From the NCBI RefSeq assembly GCF_036711975.1, contig NC_091976.1, positions 6,200,001 through 6,264,000 of the forward strand: a DNA stretch of 64,000 nt, in the 5' to 3' direction. The notes beneath the pieces were generated by a model. The model ran no database searches. It was not told the origin of the DNA and saw nothing but the letters and a program-made list of their open reading frames with translations. Source of the stretch: Onthophagus taurus. Taxonomy: Eukaryota; Arthropoda; Insecta; Coleoptera; Scarabaeidae. This document shows positions 35,178 to 46,424 of this stretch, piece by piece (the stretch's first letter is position 1; each line of letters begins with the position of its first letter). The translations under genes and the position numbers were made by a program.

Positions 35178-35866
35178 TTAGCATGACTTTTTTCTAAATT
35201 TATACATTTTGAATATTACTTGGTGAATATGGATGAAAACAATTTCAATAATTAAAAACTTTAGTTTGTTGTATAGGCATTGGGATTGGCGGTATGGAGT
35301 GGAGGCAATTGGATGAGCGGTATTATATCTAGCAACATTTAAAAGATCTATAGGCATACTTTTACTAAAATATCTGAGATATCTAATTGGATTATTACTT
35401 CGAAACGGAATACTCGAAATTTTCTTTTTCAACCACATAACCAATTGCAATTTCGAAAGTAATAGGATTTTTGGTCTTACTCTATGACCTAATTCACTAA
35501 TTTGACAAATACCTCTCAAATAAGTATGCAAAGCAAAATTTCCATATCTTCGTATTTCTAAGCAATTTTCGCGGTATCGGTAAAAGATCTTTTTACTTTA
35601 GTTAATAATAAATTTAAGGTATTTTTACTTTTATTCTAAAGCTATACAGCGTTTCCGATCTGCAAACATTCTTCCGGTCTCTGATCAGTATAATTTAATT
35701 CAAGAAATTCTTTCAATTGCTTCCAAGTAGTTAATGTTTGTCTACTACCTATTAAAGTTAAAGCATCTCCTGTTAATTTTGAATGGAATATTCTCATTAA
35801 GAAAGTGTTTATGGTGTTAGCAGCGTCATCTAAATTTGCAAAAGTTGATATCAAGTATTTAAGCAA
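35178..35866 (-). pseudogene. Gypsy-type gag fragment
   Basis: ORF 35866-35642 has LRRIFHSKL-like sequence (MRIFHSKLTGDALTLIGSRQ) and TWKQLKEFLELNYTDQRPEE, the 'L.G.A......TW..+K..+...F.D.R' signature of Gypsy gag. After frame changes, 35531-35178 continues with ALHTYLRGICQISELGHRVR and a shifted KENFEYS end, the 'F..GL......R.R.P.TLE.A...A..EE' part. Pol and LTRs are not present nearby. Confidence 0.62.
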
Positions 35867-35870
35867 TTAT

Positions 35871-36012
35871 CTAAATAAATAAAAGTGGAGAGAAATGAAT
35901 GTTGTACTTTAACGATGATAGTATTTATTACAGGAAACCACGTTATATGATTTCTTTTCTATTACTCTGAAATCATATCTATATTCTGAAACCATTTCTC
36001 CACTTTTATTAA
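35871..36012. repeat. Short hairpin repeat
   Basis: 'aaataaaagtggagagaaatg' near 35876 is inverted as 'catttctccacttttatt' near 35993, giving about 18 bp of inverted ends around a 100-bp AT-rich loop. It is probably a small MITE; target duplication was not resolved. Confidence 0.45.
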
Positions 36013-36312
36013 ACACACGGTGATAAAAAGAAATCAAACAAATACAAACATACAGTGACTCCAAAAACTATTCGCTCACCATGCGTATTCGCACTATTAG
36101 TTTAATAAAAATAAAATAAATTATAATAGAAAAGATTTATTGTAATACAAATAGACGTTGTAATGTCCTTATAAGAAATTAACAAGAAAAGATTGATCTA
36201 ACAACCAGTCAACAATAATAAAAAATAAAAAACAATTAAACTCAAATTTTTACACTCAAAAAGTATTCGCTCACTTAGGTTTAATAAAACAAATCAAATT
36301 ATCTTTTAAATT

Positions 36313-37304
36313 TTAGTATTTGGTAGGGCCTCCATTTCGTTTAATGACTTCAGCTAATCGTTTTGGAAGTGATTCTACTAATCTTTGTGTTGTATCCATA
36401 GATATTTTCTCCCACTCAGTAATCAAAGCTGCCTTTAGATCTTTTTGATTCTGAATACTGTATTTTCTGATGTTCGTCTCCAGTAAACTCCACAAATTTT
36501 CAATAGGATTAATGTCAGGCGATTGTGGAGGGGTTTCAATCCATTTTGGAGTATTATAGAGTAACCACATTTTAGTATTCCAGGCTGTGTGCTTCGGATC
36601 GTTGTCTTGGGTAAATACATAATCGTTATTTAGCCCCATTTTTTCAGCACTGCTTCGAAGATTTGTTTTTAAAATATTGATGTATTGCTTGTGATCCATG
36701 ATTCCATCAATGAAATGCATATTTCCAACACCTTTCGAACTCATGCAGCCCCATACTAGTACAGAACCTCCTCCATGTTTAAATGTAGGTCTCAAGTTTT
36801 TTTCTTCCAGTTCTTTATTCTTTTGCCGCCATATCATTCGCCGCCCATCGGATCCATAAATGTTAAACTTACTCTCATCCGTAAATATTACTTTGTTCCA
36901 GAATTTCTTTTTTGTTTATTAATTTTGCTTATAAATGGTTTCTTTCTGGCAACTCGACCATGATAACCAGCTGCATACAGAACGTTACGAATGGTATTTA
37001 CGGATATAGATTTTCCAAATTCACTTTCAACTTCAATAGCAATTTTTGTTGCACTTTTATTAGGATCTTTTTTAATTTTGTTGACAACAATTCTCTTTTC
37101 TTTACAAGTGAGCTTTTGAGGACGACCAGTTCTGACAGCGTTGTTGAAACAATTATTTGAAGCAAATCTACCAATAATACTTTTTACGGTCGAATACGAC
37201 CTTTTTACACATTTACCAATATCTCGAATAGATTTGCCTTCTTTACGTAGGCTTATAATAATTTTTCTAACTTCTATAGATGTTTTGCACTGTTTTCTAC
37301 CCAT
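36313..37304 (-). pseudogene. Tc1-like DD34E-type transposase, one frame break
   Basis: The first frame (37304-36888) has MGRKQCKTSIEVRKIIISLR and RSYSTVKSIIGRF, a paired-like helix-turn-helix, followed by a GRPQKLT (GRPR-like) AT-hook and a second HTH. The second frame (36837-36313, extendable upstream to FWNKVIFTDESKFN) has catalytic Asp in FTDES, Asp in TQDNDPKHTA, and Glu in SPDINPIENLW. A short deletion near 36905-36915 removed part of the linker and shifted frame. The product would otherwise be about 330 residues, normal for the family. Confidence 0.88.
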
Positions 37305-37476
37305 TTTAATTTATTTTAAAAAAATATTCACTTGTTTTGAAAAAAGGTCATTAACAAAGGGGTAGTACGACGCATGCGTAACTGATTTGGGATGATTTAC
37401 CTACTAGATTAAAAAAACTATGTGTATTTTGTTTTACGCTAGGCGGAGTTTTTGATCGCAAAAACTGTTGACAATA

Positions 37477-37961
37477 CGGTAGGATTAGTGGGTGCGGCGA
37501 TCAGACACAAAAAGTAACTAACTTATTACTTGCAATATTTCGAAACTTTATTGTTTATTCTACAGGCAATTAATCATAGTTAAATTAAATCGGGGTAGTT
37601 GAAGTTCATCAAAACAGTTCTTGACTACTCATTAAGACCAAAAAAGCCACAATCATTTAACCATTACAAAATGGATGAAAGTTAAGAACTAACTAAGTTC
37701 TTAACTTAGTCCATTTTAACTTGTTAACTTTCATCCATTTTGTAATGGTCAAATGATTGTGGCTTTTTTGGTATTAATGAGTAGTCAAGAATTGTTTTGA
37801 TGAACTTCAACTACCCCGATTTAATTTAACTATGATTAATTGCCTGTAGAAGAAACAATAAAGTTTCGAAATATTGCAAGTTAGAAATATTAAAAATATA
37901 TTAGAAATATTATAAGTTAGTTACTTTTTGTGCCTGACCGCCGCACCCACTAATCCTACCG
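37477..37961. mobile_element. Palindromic (foldback) MITE, 485 bp
   Basis: The ends CGGTAGGATTAGTGGGTGCG and their inverse lie at 37477 and 37961 and are flanked by TA. The two halves are near-perfect inverted copies across almost the whole length, pairing down to a small centre around 37690-37725, except for an extra AT-rich block (about 45 bp) near 37880-37915 in the right half. It has no coding capacity. It sits in the non-coding 5' side of the Tc1 element. Confidence 0.85.
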
Positions 37962-38240
37962 TATTATTTTGTTTTATTAAAATTACCTGAGCGAATACTT
38001 TTTGGAGTGCAAAATGTGCACGTGAATTGATCTATATTTTTTATTATTATTGTGAAATTGTTAGAACAATTTTTTCTTGCTAATTTCTTATAAGGACATT
38101 ACAACGTCTATTTGTATTACAATAAATCTTTTTTTTTTAAATGTGAGCGAATATTTTTTGGAGTTACTGTATCTAAATAAAGGCTAAGGGTGTTAGGACT
38201 TCCGTCAAATGTTCGGATAACTGATATCTGTGTTATATTT

Positions 38241-38585
38241 TTAATGGTATATCGAAGGATTGTGGATGAACTTTGATACGTACGTGATCCAACTTTGACC
38301 AATGGGGACATTGGTGAAAAGACTGACAACGTCTACAGAAATAATAATGTAACCTTGAGGAAGTTCTAATCCCCTTAACTCTTCAACAAAATGGAAGCTA
38401 TTTTTGACATTAAAGTTCGTTCTGGAGTCAAAAGCAACCGTAAGCACCCTCGCCAAGTATGTGGAGATATTATAAGTAGCAGCACCAACTAAAGAAATTA
38501 TAGGTCTTAATGGAACATCAATTTTATGTATCTTCGGAAGAAAATATGCGTTTGATACAACAGTGTTATGACTTATAATGGATGA
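38241..38585 (-). pseudogene. Penelope-like reverse transcriptase fragment
   Basis: It reads YFLPKIHKIDVPLRPIISLV, then VKNSFHFVEELRGLELPQGY and SVDVVSLFTNVPI. These are the Penelope RT motifs 'LPKIHK...PLRPI.S' and 'DV.SLFTNIP', the Asp of the latter being a catalytic RT residue. The fragment ends abruptly after NVPI, so the YMDD motif is missing. It is fused in frame to an unrelated gene-family fragment upstream (junction near 38585). Confidence 0.78.
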
Positions 38586-39479
38586 TAAAGGATGATAATT
38601 CTCATCGTTATGATTTCCTAAAAATCCATGGACGGTTTGTTTGAAGCTAATCCACACCGTTGTTTCTTTTGTTGTTAATGTTGACATGAATTCGTTGTTA
38701 TTTATTAATTTTCTTATTTGAGGGCCAACAAGTATGCCTTCTTCTACTTTGGCGTACGATAGTTGTGGATAGAGCTGAGTGAGATATTTAATTGCTGGGC
38801 CTTCTGGATTCAACGTTTTCACAAAGTTTTTCATCAAACCCAGTTTGATGTGTAGTGGAGGCAATATTACAGATGCTGGTCTCACCAGAGGCTTATTTAA
38901 GACATTGAAAGCACCAGTAATGTTCTCGAGAAGGCCAGTCTTTGCACACATAATGATACTCTCTCGATCGGCTATCCCACAAGCAAAGAAAACAGCAATA
39001 TTTTGTAAAACCGCCTTGTAAGCCAGTAACCACAGCAATTATCTGAAAATCATAGAAATGTAAGTCAATACTTAAAAATTTAATTAATACTTAATTAAAA
39101 ATTCGAAAGTACTGCAGAATTAAGTTAACCACATAAGTTAAAAGAATGTGGGTGGCTAAATATGTATAATAGGATCATTTTTCACAGGGGAGTAGTTTAT
39201 TTTAAAATTTTAAATAAAAAACACCTGTTTATCTGAGCAAGAAGATAATATCGTATCGTACTGACATCCACAATATCAATATTCGTCGAAAAGATGCACT
39301 TACAGTTCCTTGTCACGCATCGGCTTCATTTCGGAATTCAAACTTTTAGAATACCCTTCCTCGTTCATTACAAATATTGAACCTGTCGAGTTTTAAATAT
39401 AAATACAAGCGATATCTCTGTGAGCGGCAGATGGAATCAATTTAGGTTTTCTAGAGAAAAATTTTAATTTTTATTTGCT

Positions 39480-39752
39480 TTGTTTGTTATTCATGCATTC
39501 AATTTTTGTTTTTTGTATTTTATGTCTTGTGCGGTGTATTCATTTTCACTACATACTTAGAAGCAATATGTTGTACTACTTTGTGGTGTTGTCTGACCCA
39601 GCCACCTGTTAGCCTTTGCAATTTTGTTGTAATTTTGTTTTTGTAACTTTATACTTATTTTTTATTATTATTACGTTTTTGTATTTTGTTTTTTTTTGAC
39701 TTGTACACTAATTGTAAGCGTTAATAAAGGCATTATTATTATTATTATTATA
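39480..39752 (+). mobile_element. 3' tail of a non-LTR retrotransposon
   Basis: T-rich sequence ends 'gcgttaataaaggcattattattattattatta', the AATAAAGGC plus (ATT)n tail found at the 3' end of many Jockey/I/CR1-like insect elements. There is no ORF, so only the 3' UTR is present. The 5' boundary is approximate. Confidence 0.6.
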
Positions 39753-40128
39753 AAAAGTAGAAGTTAGTACATTTCTTTACTGCGGCAATTTCCTTTAAAT
39801 CTGCTCGTAAAGAAAATCTGCTTTAAGACTGTTTTTAAAGCTATGGACAAAAAGACGCCGTTCACTTGATCTATGATCTATTTTCAATTCATCAAACAGT
39901 CTCTGCACGTTATTACAATAACAAATACCTTGATCTTTCGTAAAAAATTGTGTAAATGTTTCGCTTCTGTGTCGATAAACAGTTACACGGGTTGTAGGGT
40001 GAAAATAATTCCATTGCTGTAAGCGGGATGCCAATACCTCACTATCAACTTCAGATCTCTAGCTAAGTCACTTAATTCTTTCTGTGACAGTTTATGGTTT
40101 ATTTTGGCATCATAATCGCTGCTATATA

Positions 40129-42620
40129 CAGGGTGGTTCAGTTTTTAATCGGGAAACTTTACTAGGACGTAGTACTTGCCAAAATAACACAAGTTTTTTA
40201 TATAAACATAGGGTCGCAACTCTTTTGTTTTCGAGCTATGAGCGATCAAAGTTGAGCTAAAAATTTACATTTTATTATTTATTTCGGCTATAAGTAAACC
40301 GAAGAATTTGAAATTTGGTATGTATTTACTACTGGTTAACATCTTGTTTTCTAGCATACCTTAAGCTTCCCTAGCGCCCTCTAAGGGGATGAAATTCACC
40401 ACCCCCTTGGTTCTTTTTAGAAGAACTTTTTAACGCAATGCAATATTACCATAGAAAAATATGGGTTGTACAGCTCATTCTTTAGTGGTTCTTTTTTGTC
40501 TCTTTAGTTTTTCTCTTAAAATTGATAGTTTTTGCGTAAAAAAATAAAATATGTTACATTGCGCGGCAAAGCGCTACCTACAAATAAAAAACAAAATTTT
40601 AAGTTGGCTATGGAAGATGTAAACTTACCAGGATTTTGGGCTAACACAATAACACAAATTATTTACGATTTCGTCTCTTGACTTGTTTTCTCATTAAAGT
40701 AATAAAAAATTTAATTAAATTTAAGTTAAAATAATCATTCAAAAGATAAGTAACATTTAATAATAAATTAAATAGTATACTAAAAAAATGGAAATTACAA
40801 GAGAAAAATGTTAAAAAACAAACAGAAAACTAATTAAGAATCAAAATGAAACAAATTTATCAAAAAAACTCATTACAAAAATAAACACAATTAATTTAAA
40901 AATTGTTCAAAATGCATGCCATTGTTATCAATGCATTTTTGGCATCTTGTAACAACAGAATTAACTGATTGTTCCTTAAAGTGTTAGCAGCGTCTTTTAT
41001 TTTTTCCAACAGTTCTTCCCGAGTGTTTATTGGAGCGGCGTAAACTAGATTTTTCATATAGCCCCACACAAAAAAATCTAAAACGTTAAGATCAGGAGAC
41101 CTTGGTGGCCAGGCAACGGGACCTCGGTTTGCCTCTTGATAATTGACAGGACCTAGTCGTCCTATCCGTCTATGTCCATAACGTGCGTTACACCATGCAC
41201 GTACGTTAGCGCTGTAATGCGATGGTGCCCCATCCATCTGAAGCCAATGTTGCTCCAGATCACCTAGAGGAACGTCCGATAAACATTCCGCCAAATCGTT
41301 TTGCAAAAAATTTAAAAACATCGTTGCGTTCAGACGAGGTGGCAAAAAATAAGGCCCACAGAGGTTATTATTAATGACACCCATCCACACATTAAAACTA
41401 AACTCTGTTTGGTAGGTTTTTGGACGTATTGCATGGGGATTTTCATGCTCCCAACTATGTAAGTTATGGTAATTTACGACACCCCTTCTTGTAAACGTGG
41501 CTTCATCTGTCCACAAAATCTTCTTACAAAAATTTTGGTCACGTTCAACAGACTGTACAAACCACCTACAGAAAGTTACTCTTTTAGGACCATCTTCAGG
41601 TCTTAAATTTTGTACAGGTTGAAAACGATAGGGTTTCCTGTGGTCCTTCTTCAGAGTTCGTAAAATTGTACTTCTTGAGACTCGTAAATTTTGAGCTTGA
41701 AATAGTCTAGCAGCTATGCGACTGCTTAATGTGCTGTCATTATCAAAAAGGTTTAAAATTGCTCTTTGGTTTCTGTTATTTTGATTATTTCGTACTTGCT
41801 GGGTATTTAAACCATATTGTCGAAAACGTTGATGTGTATTGATAAATACCTGAGGATCAGGACATCTTCTATTAGGAAACCTTCTAGCGTATTCTCTAGA
41901 TGCCGCTTCCGCATTTCCATCACAAAAACCATAAATAAAATGAATGTCTGCGTATTCTTCTGTCGAAAATAATCGTGGCATGATCAATTTTTCCTAGTTT
42001 TTTAAACAATGATCAACAATAAAAAAATAATGATACTTTTACTTAATAACAATCAAGAAATATTTTCAATAATTGTCAACAATTAAGAGGATTTAACGTA
42101 ACTAACAGCTCGTCTCAATACAAACATAAATTGTTTTTTGAAAATCAAAGCCAACTTTTAGAGTAATTTTAGCTAAGCATGGCGGTACATGGCACGACAT
42201 TCCATTTTTTTACACAAAAACTATCAATTTTAGGAAAAAAACTAAAGAGACAAAAAAGTACCATTAAAGAATGAGCTTTATAACCAATATTTTTTTATGT
42301 TAATACTCCATGGCGTTAAAAAGTTCTTCTAAAAAGAACCAAGGGGGTGGTGAATTTCATCCCCTTAGAGGGCGCTAGGGAAGCTTAAGGTATGCTAGAA
42401 AACAAGATGTTAACCAATAGTAAATACATACCAAATTTCAAATTCTTCGGTTTACTTATAGCCGAAATAAATAATAAAATGTAAATTTTTAGCTCAACTT
42501 TGATCGCTCATAGCTCGAAAACAAAAGAGTTGCGACCCTACGTTTATATAAAAAACTTGTGTTATTTTGGCAAGTACTACGTCCTAGTAAAGTTTCCCGA
42601 TTAAAAACTGAACCACCCTG
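40129..42620 (-). mobile_element. Mariner-like element with 420-bp inverted repeats
   Basis: The ends CAGGGTGGTTCAGTTTTTAA are inverted at both sides and flanked by TA (tata). The inverted repeats extend inward to about 40547 on the left and 42204 on the right, with only scattered mismatches. The single ORF (40896-41987) is intact. Complete ends plus an open transposase make this the best candidate in the window for a functional class II element. Confidence 0.9.
40896..41987 (-). CDS. Mariner-like transposase (DUF4817 type), intact
   Basis: This 363-residue frame has no break. The N-terminus (FSTEEYADIHFIYGFCDGNA, then REYARRFPNR) is the DUF4817 helix-turn-helix; a second HTH follows (SSRIAARLFQAQNLRVSRST). 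Catalytic triad: WTDEATF, LQMDGAPSHY and PPRSPDLNVLDFFVWG. There are 46 residues between the second and third Asp, about ten more than in related proteins I know (near 36), owing to a segment around VNYQEANRG. The role is cut-and-paste transposition at TA. The start ATG was chosen because it leads directly into the conserved helix; a second Met two residues later is equally possible. Confidence 0.88.
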   Translation of the reverse strand: MIMPRLFSTEEYADIHFIYGFCDGNAEAASREYARRFPNRRCPDPQVFINTHQRFRQYGLNTQQVRNNQNNRNQRAILNLFDNDSTLSSRIAARLFQAQNLRVSRSTILRTLKKDHRKPYRFQPVQNLRPEDGPKRVTFCRWFVQSVERDQNFCKKILWTDEATFTRRGVVNYHNLHSWEHENPHAIRPKTYQTEFSFNVWMGVINNNLCGPYFLPPRLNATMFLNFLQNDLAECLSDVPLGDLEQHWLQMDGAPSHYSANVRAWCNARYGHRRIGRLGPVNYQEANRGPVAWPPRSPDLNVLDFFVWGYMKNLVYAAPINTREELLEKIKDAANTLRNNQLILLLQDAKNALITMACILNNF

Positions 42621-43000
42621 TATAGACATACTCTCGTCATCCCAATAATGTATTGTCCGCAAATAAAACAGAACAAATCACTGTTCTCGCATTCAAAACG
42701 TCTGCTGCTGCTAGCCATTAACAATAAAACTTTTACAACACTTTGCTGTTTTCTTACAGGTTTATTTTGTAATTGTCGTTACTTAACGACATTGTTCGCC
42801 CAACGACTTTTTGTAAAAACCGTATTTTGTAAGTCGGTCGTTAGGAATTTGAACTGTAACGACAAAAATAAATGTTTTCATATCGGATAGTGCACATTTG
42901 AATTAATGTTGGCCCGTTTGACCTGGTTTGAACTAAAACAAGCAAATAACATAACTACATAACCTCAATCAACCTAAAACCCGTGTACCTGTGTATAGTA

Positions 43001-46000
43001 TTATAATTGGATAGCGCTTATCTAAAATGTACCAATCGCCAAATTATAGTTTTGAGCAAATGGTGATTAAAGTTTTATAATGCTGAAAAATAAGTTTGTG
43101 GATGAAACGGATCAGCCTTTACATTTTATAACATGGAATAGATTCCTACAGCATTCCAGTAAGTTTTTCACCGATTTAATTTTTTTTGACTTGATTTTTT
43201 TGACGAGAATGGCGCTTGGTTCTCTTTTGATTAAATAGAATTTTTTACATGGATCTACATACATCGTTTGTATGGCGTTTGGATCTTTATGCGTAATGCA
43301 AAAATATTGCATGGATCTGTTCTCACAATAAATACTACTTGATTTTTTATATTATAATAATAAAAAATGTATAGGAAAGTATTTTAATTTATTAATACAA
43401 TAAATAATAACATAATAATTAACAAATTAATCATTTGTCTCAGGTATAAAATCAATGTTTTGACCAAATGCGTCTACATCGTCTTCAAAATCGGCACCAT
43501 TTATGTTTCTATAAAAATACTTGACATCATTTGGTATCAGAGGCATCAAACTTTTAATGTCAGCCAGCTTTTTATTGGAAATTTCTTTTCCGTTGGGATA
43601 CAATTGAAAAAGTTTTGATGCAAAATAAGGCTCTACACTGATTGGCCTGCCTTTGGTTAGTTTCCTTATGTTAATTTCTTTATAATCTTCATCATCTTTG
43701 TGGCTATACTTCATAAAAATTGAGAAAGGTGTTTCTTTACTAAATTTTATTACCCTAGCTTGAAGCCAATTAACGTGCTCTCTATTACTATCTATTTTTC
43801 GGTTGGTTATAAATTGCTCTATTCTTGAAGTTCCGACGAAGTCATCCTTTGTCATTTCAACCCCAACAAATTTACTCTTTGACGAACAAAGTTCAATGAT
43901 TTTTTTAAACTCATCTAGAGTGTAAACACGTAATTGGTACTTTAGTTTTCTTTCAATCTCTCCAAAGTCCGTATCATTCGGTAAGAAGCTGTGGCCAGGC
44001 ATCAGGTATTTGAAGTAGATAGTTTTAAGTGAAGTGTGCGATTCTAGAACAGCTTTTAAAAGTAATACGATTTTAATATTTCTATTTTGGCCTCCGCACG
44101 AGTCAGACCATAGAATTAAGTTTTCGGTTTCTTGCGCCAAAAATGTATCAACAAACTTTCTAATACAAGATCCGACCTCTTGAGCCCCACGTCCAGCTAT
44201 TCCCTCTTTCCAAATAAAACAATATGGTGTGTTAGTTGAGGCTACATGTATGCCTTCATTGTAAATTGAAAGCTGTCTTTTGTAATAAACAATATTAGTG
44301 GGGAGTTTTGGCAATCCTAAAACTTTTTCTATATCGTATGTTGCTGTCTCAACTTTAACATCTGTTTTAGCTAGCTCCATATCATGTTTCATTGCATCGC
44401 GTGCTTCTTTCGCTATTAACAAGTGTTGTTCGTGTTGCAATTTAGTTTCGTCCAGTTCATCCTGGTTGCAGTTTCTAATTTTTGCGGTATAACTATCACA
44501 TAAATTGCACGTGTCTTTTGCAGGGGCTTTGCGTCTCAAATTGAAATTTTCGTAAAAAATTGTTTTATATGTTGAAAATCCCACTTTGTGATTAGTTTCT
44601 TCTTCTGTATATAAACAATACATTTTATTTAATGTGAGGTCAGTTGCCAAAAACTTTGCCTCCGTTTCGTTTCTTGAATAATGGGATATATACATAGGAA
44701 ATCTGGCAATCTGGTTTATTATCTTATCTTTTGTTTCTTTACTCAACTTATTATATCCTCCGCACTTAAATCCCCTTTCATCCTTAATATTACCGGTTTG
44801 TATTTTTTTCAAAGCGGTGTTTACCCTTTTGGGTGATATTTGTAAAGTTTTAATATACATATCTCTGCAGACTTTTATATTATTGACATGATAAGTTCGA
44901 GTATTTTGTCTTCTGTTACTTTCTTTGTTTCTTTTTCTCTTTATTCCTTGTTGTTTAACTGTTGCTGCTATAAGGGTTGTTTGAGCATTATAGCTCTCCA
45001 GTCCCCAAAATTGCGTAAAAAACTTTTCCCTTGCAGCAAGTGTAACATGTTCATTACATTTCAAAGTGCAATTGCATTGGAAATCTATAAACATTTTTGA
45101 TTCTACTAGCTTGCCTTTAACTGTAAAATGTTTCTTATTTCCATCTTTTAATTTTGCAGGATATTTGGTGTACCTCCCTTTCTTAGGTCTGCCTTTTCGG
45201 TTTGATTTTTCTTCAAGTAACGCCAAATTTCTTTGAGTCTCTGCTAAGTTTTATTTCAAACTGGAATGCGAAATAGAATCCGAATCCTCTGAATCTGAAC
45301 TTGGCTTATATTCACTTCCAGAATCTTCAAAGTCACTAATATGTTTAATATTCTTCTCTCTTTCACTGTTATAAGATACCTCGGTAGGATGAGAACATTC
45401 TTCTTTAGCTTCCTGGACTGACATATTCTGGTTAGTACCATCATATTTTAAATCACAGTTTATTAATGAATTGTCATTATTGTTTATTTTTTTTTTCGAT
45501 TTATTTTTTAAGATTGGCGTTGTAGAAACAGAAATTATGTCGCTGCACGAAGTTTGCTAATAGCTAGAACTGGATATCTAAACAATAAAAAAAAATTCCT
45601 AACCTAAAAACACTAACATTTTGTACAAAAAAAACATTACTTACATAGGGCACGTCTGATCTATTTGTCAGTTTTAATGACAGATTCAAAATTCTAGCAC
45701 TTCTATCACCCATTACAAAAACCTCGTGCTAACTTTAACACAAAACTAACATTCACGACAGCTCACAGCATTCAAGATGACACAATGAAACTCTAACTCA
45801 AAAAGGAACCAAACGCCAGATGTTTAATATTTAAACAGCTTCTGTGACTTGGATCCCTTTAGAAGTAAGTAGAATTCGATAATTCGTGTTGTGTCACTTG
45901 GTACCCTCAATAACAGAGGTCCCTACGAGCAGTTTAGTGTTTCGATCTTTTTAGAGTAACTAAGTCTTTGTTATAAAAGGCGTTTAGTGCATTTATATGA

Positions 46001-46053
46001 AAGAACGTGATTTGGCGGTTGGTACCTTTTAGATAAGCGCTATCCAATTATAA
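43001..46053 (-). mobile_element. DNA transposon of uncertain superfamily nested in Harbinger
   Basis: The terminal inverted repeats TTATAATTGGATAGCGCTTA are followed on both sides by TCTAAAA.GTACCAA.CGCCAAAT. Flanks allow two readings: a TA duplication with ends at TTATAATT, or a 4-bp AATT duplication with ends at GGATAGCGC (43009-46045). It encodes one long minus-strand protein containing SDSCGGQN. A 4-bp duplication would favour a Sola-like assignment, but I cannot settle this by eye. Confidence 0.82.
43427..45713 (-). pseudogene. Transposase-like 'SDSCGGQN' family protein
   Basis: A first exon (45713-45645) gives MGDRSARILNLSLKLTNRSD and VPY, then a 67-bp intron (GTAAGT..TTTAG). Exon 2 (45577-43427) is open in phase for about 720 residues except for two nonsense codons (TAG near 45559, TAA near 45252). 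The N-terminal linker is acidic (GSEYKPSSDSEDSDS). Conserved blocks: a zinc-ribbon-like CNCTLKC; CNLCDSY; LILWSDSCGGQNRNIKIVLL (likely catalytic Asp); MPGHSFLPNDTDFGEIER. I recognise the family as abundant in insect genomes and probably a DDE transposase. Function is inferred from its setting between inverted repeats. Confidence 0.75.
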
Positions 46054-46070
46054 TAGAATATATTTAAAGA

Positions 46071-46424
46071 ATGGCCGGGTAAGTACAAAATATTGTAATA
46101 AAGCAAAATGTTTTTGTTATTAAAAAAACATATTTTAGATTAGAGACACCAGCAAAAAGACGTAGAGTGAGAACCACTCAAAACCAATACGAACTATACA
46201 TCAATATGTTGGAAACAAATAAATATTTTAGAGAGAACAAAGTTACTCCTGATCACCCAAATGAGCTCACCAAATGTTGGGAGGACTTAGTTGTTAGTTT
46301 AAATTGTAGTGGCGGACCTCAGAAATCCTTAAATGAATGGAAGAGAGTAAATAATTATATAATATTCTGGAATAAGTGTGGAATAAGTGAAAAGCCAAGT
46401 CCGCAAAAGGTCAAAGATAATTAA
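46071..46424 (+). pseudogene. Harbinger Myb/SANT-like accessory protein
   Basis: Exon 1 is only 8 bp (46071-46078, ATGGCCGG), followed by a 60-bp intron (GTAAGT..TTTTAG) and exon 2 from 46139. It reads LETPAKRRRVRTTQNQYELY, then ELTKCWEDLVVSLNCSGGPQ and a W-rich third helix, the Myb/SANT-like trihelix that accompanies Harbinger transposases and helps DNA binding and nuclear import. A frameshift near 46400 ends the listed frame; the original frame continues to about 46530 (KIIKNSYTETGNKGAPEREP). Transcribed divergently from the transposase. Confidence 0.72.

Larger units (their letters stand above)
36053..38169 (-). mobile_element. Tc1-like transposon with IR/DR ends
   Basis: TA duplication at both sides; ends CAGTGACTCCAAAAACTATT and, inverted at 38169, CAGTAACTCCAAAAAATATT. 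A second copy of the 'CTCCAAAAAGTATTCGCTCA'-type motif lies about 190 bp inside each end (near 36251-36274 and 37989-38015), so each end carries two direct repeats inside a long imperfect inverted repeat, the IR/DR layout known from Sleeping Beauty- and Minos-like Tc1 elements. Transposase on the minus strand at 36313-37304. A 485-bp palindromic MITE has inserted near the right end. Confidence 0.88.
38586..42718 (-). pseudogene. Uncharacterised arthropod repeat-family gene, interrupted copy
   Basis: Pieces on the minus strand: 42718-42622 begins with an ATG and a CxxC motif (MASSSRRFECENSDLFCFIC, GQYI); 40128-39795 continues YSSDYDAKINHKLSQKELSD with LQQWNYFHPTTRVTVYRHRS; 39038-38586 holds LPPLHIKLGLMKNFVKTLNP, EGILVGPQIR and FLGNHNDENY. 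I recognise the last block as belonging to a multicopy arthropod protein family whose function I do not know; it is probably transposon-derived. The copy is broken by a mariner-like element (40129-42620), a non-LTR 3' tail (about 39480-39752), frameshifts, and replacement of its C-terminus by a Penelope fragment. Confidence 0.6.

Noticed and set aside
37690-37725. Hairpin centre as a terminator or structured RNA
   Set aside because: It is the centre of a palindromic MITE, fully explained by the inverted halves.
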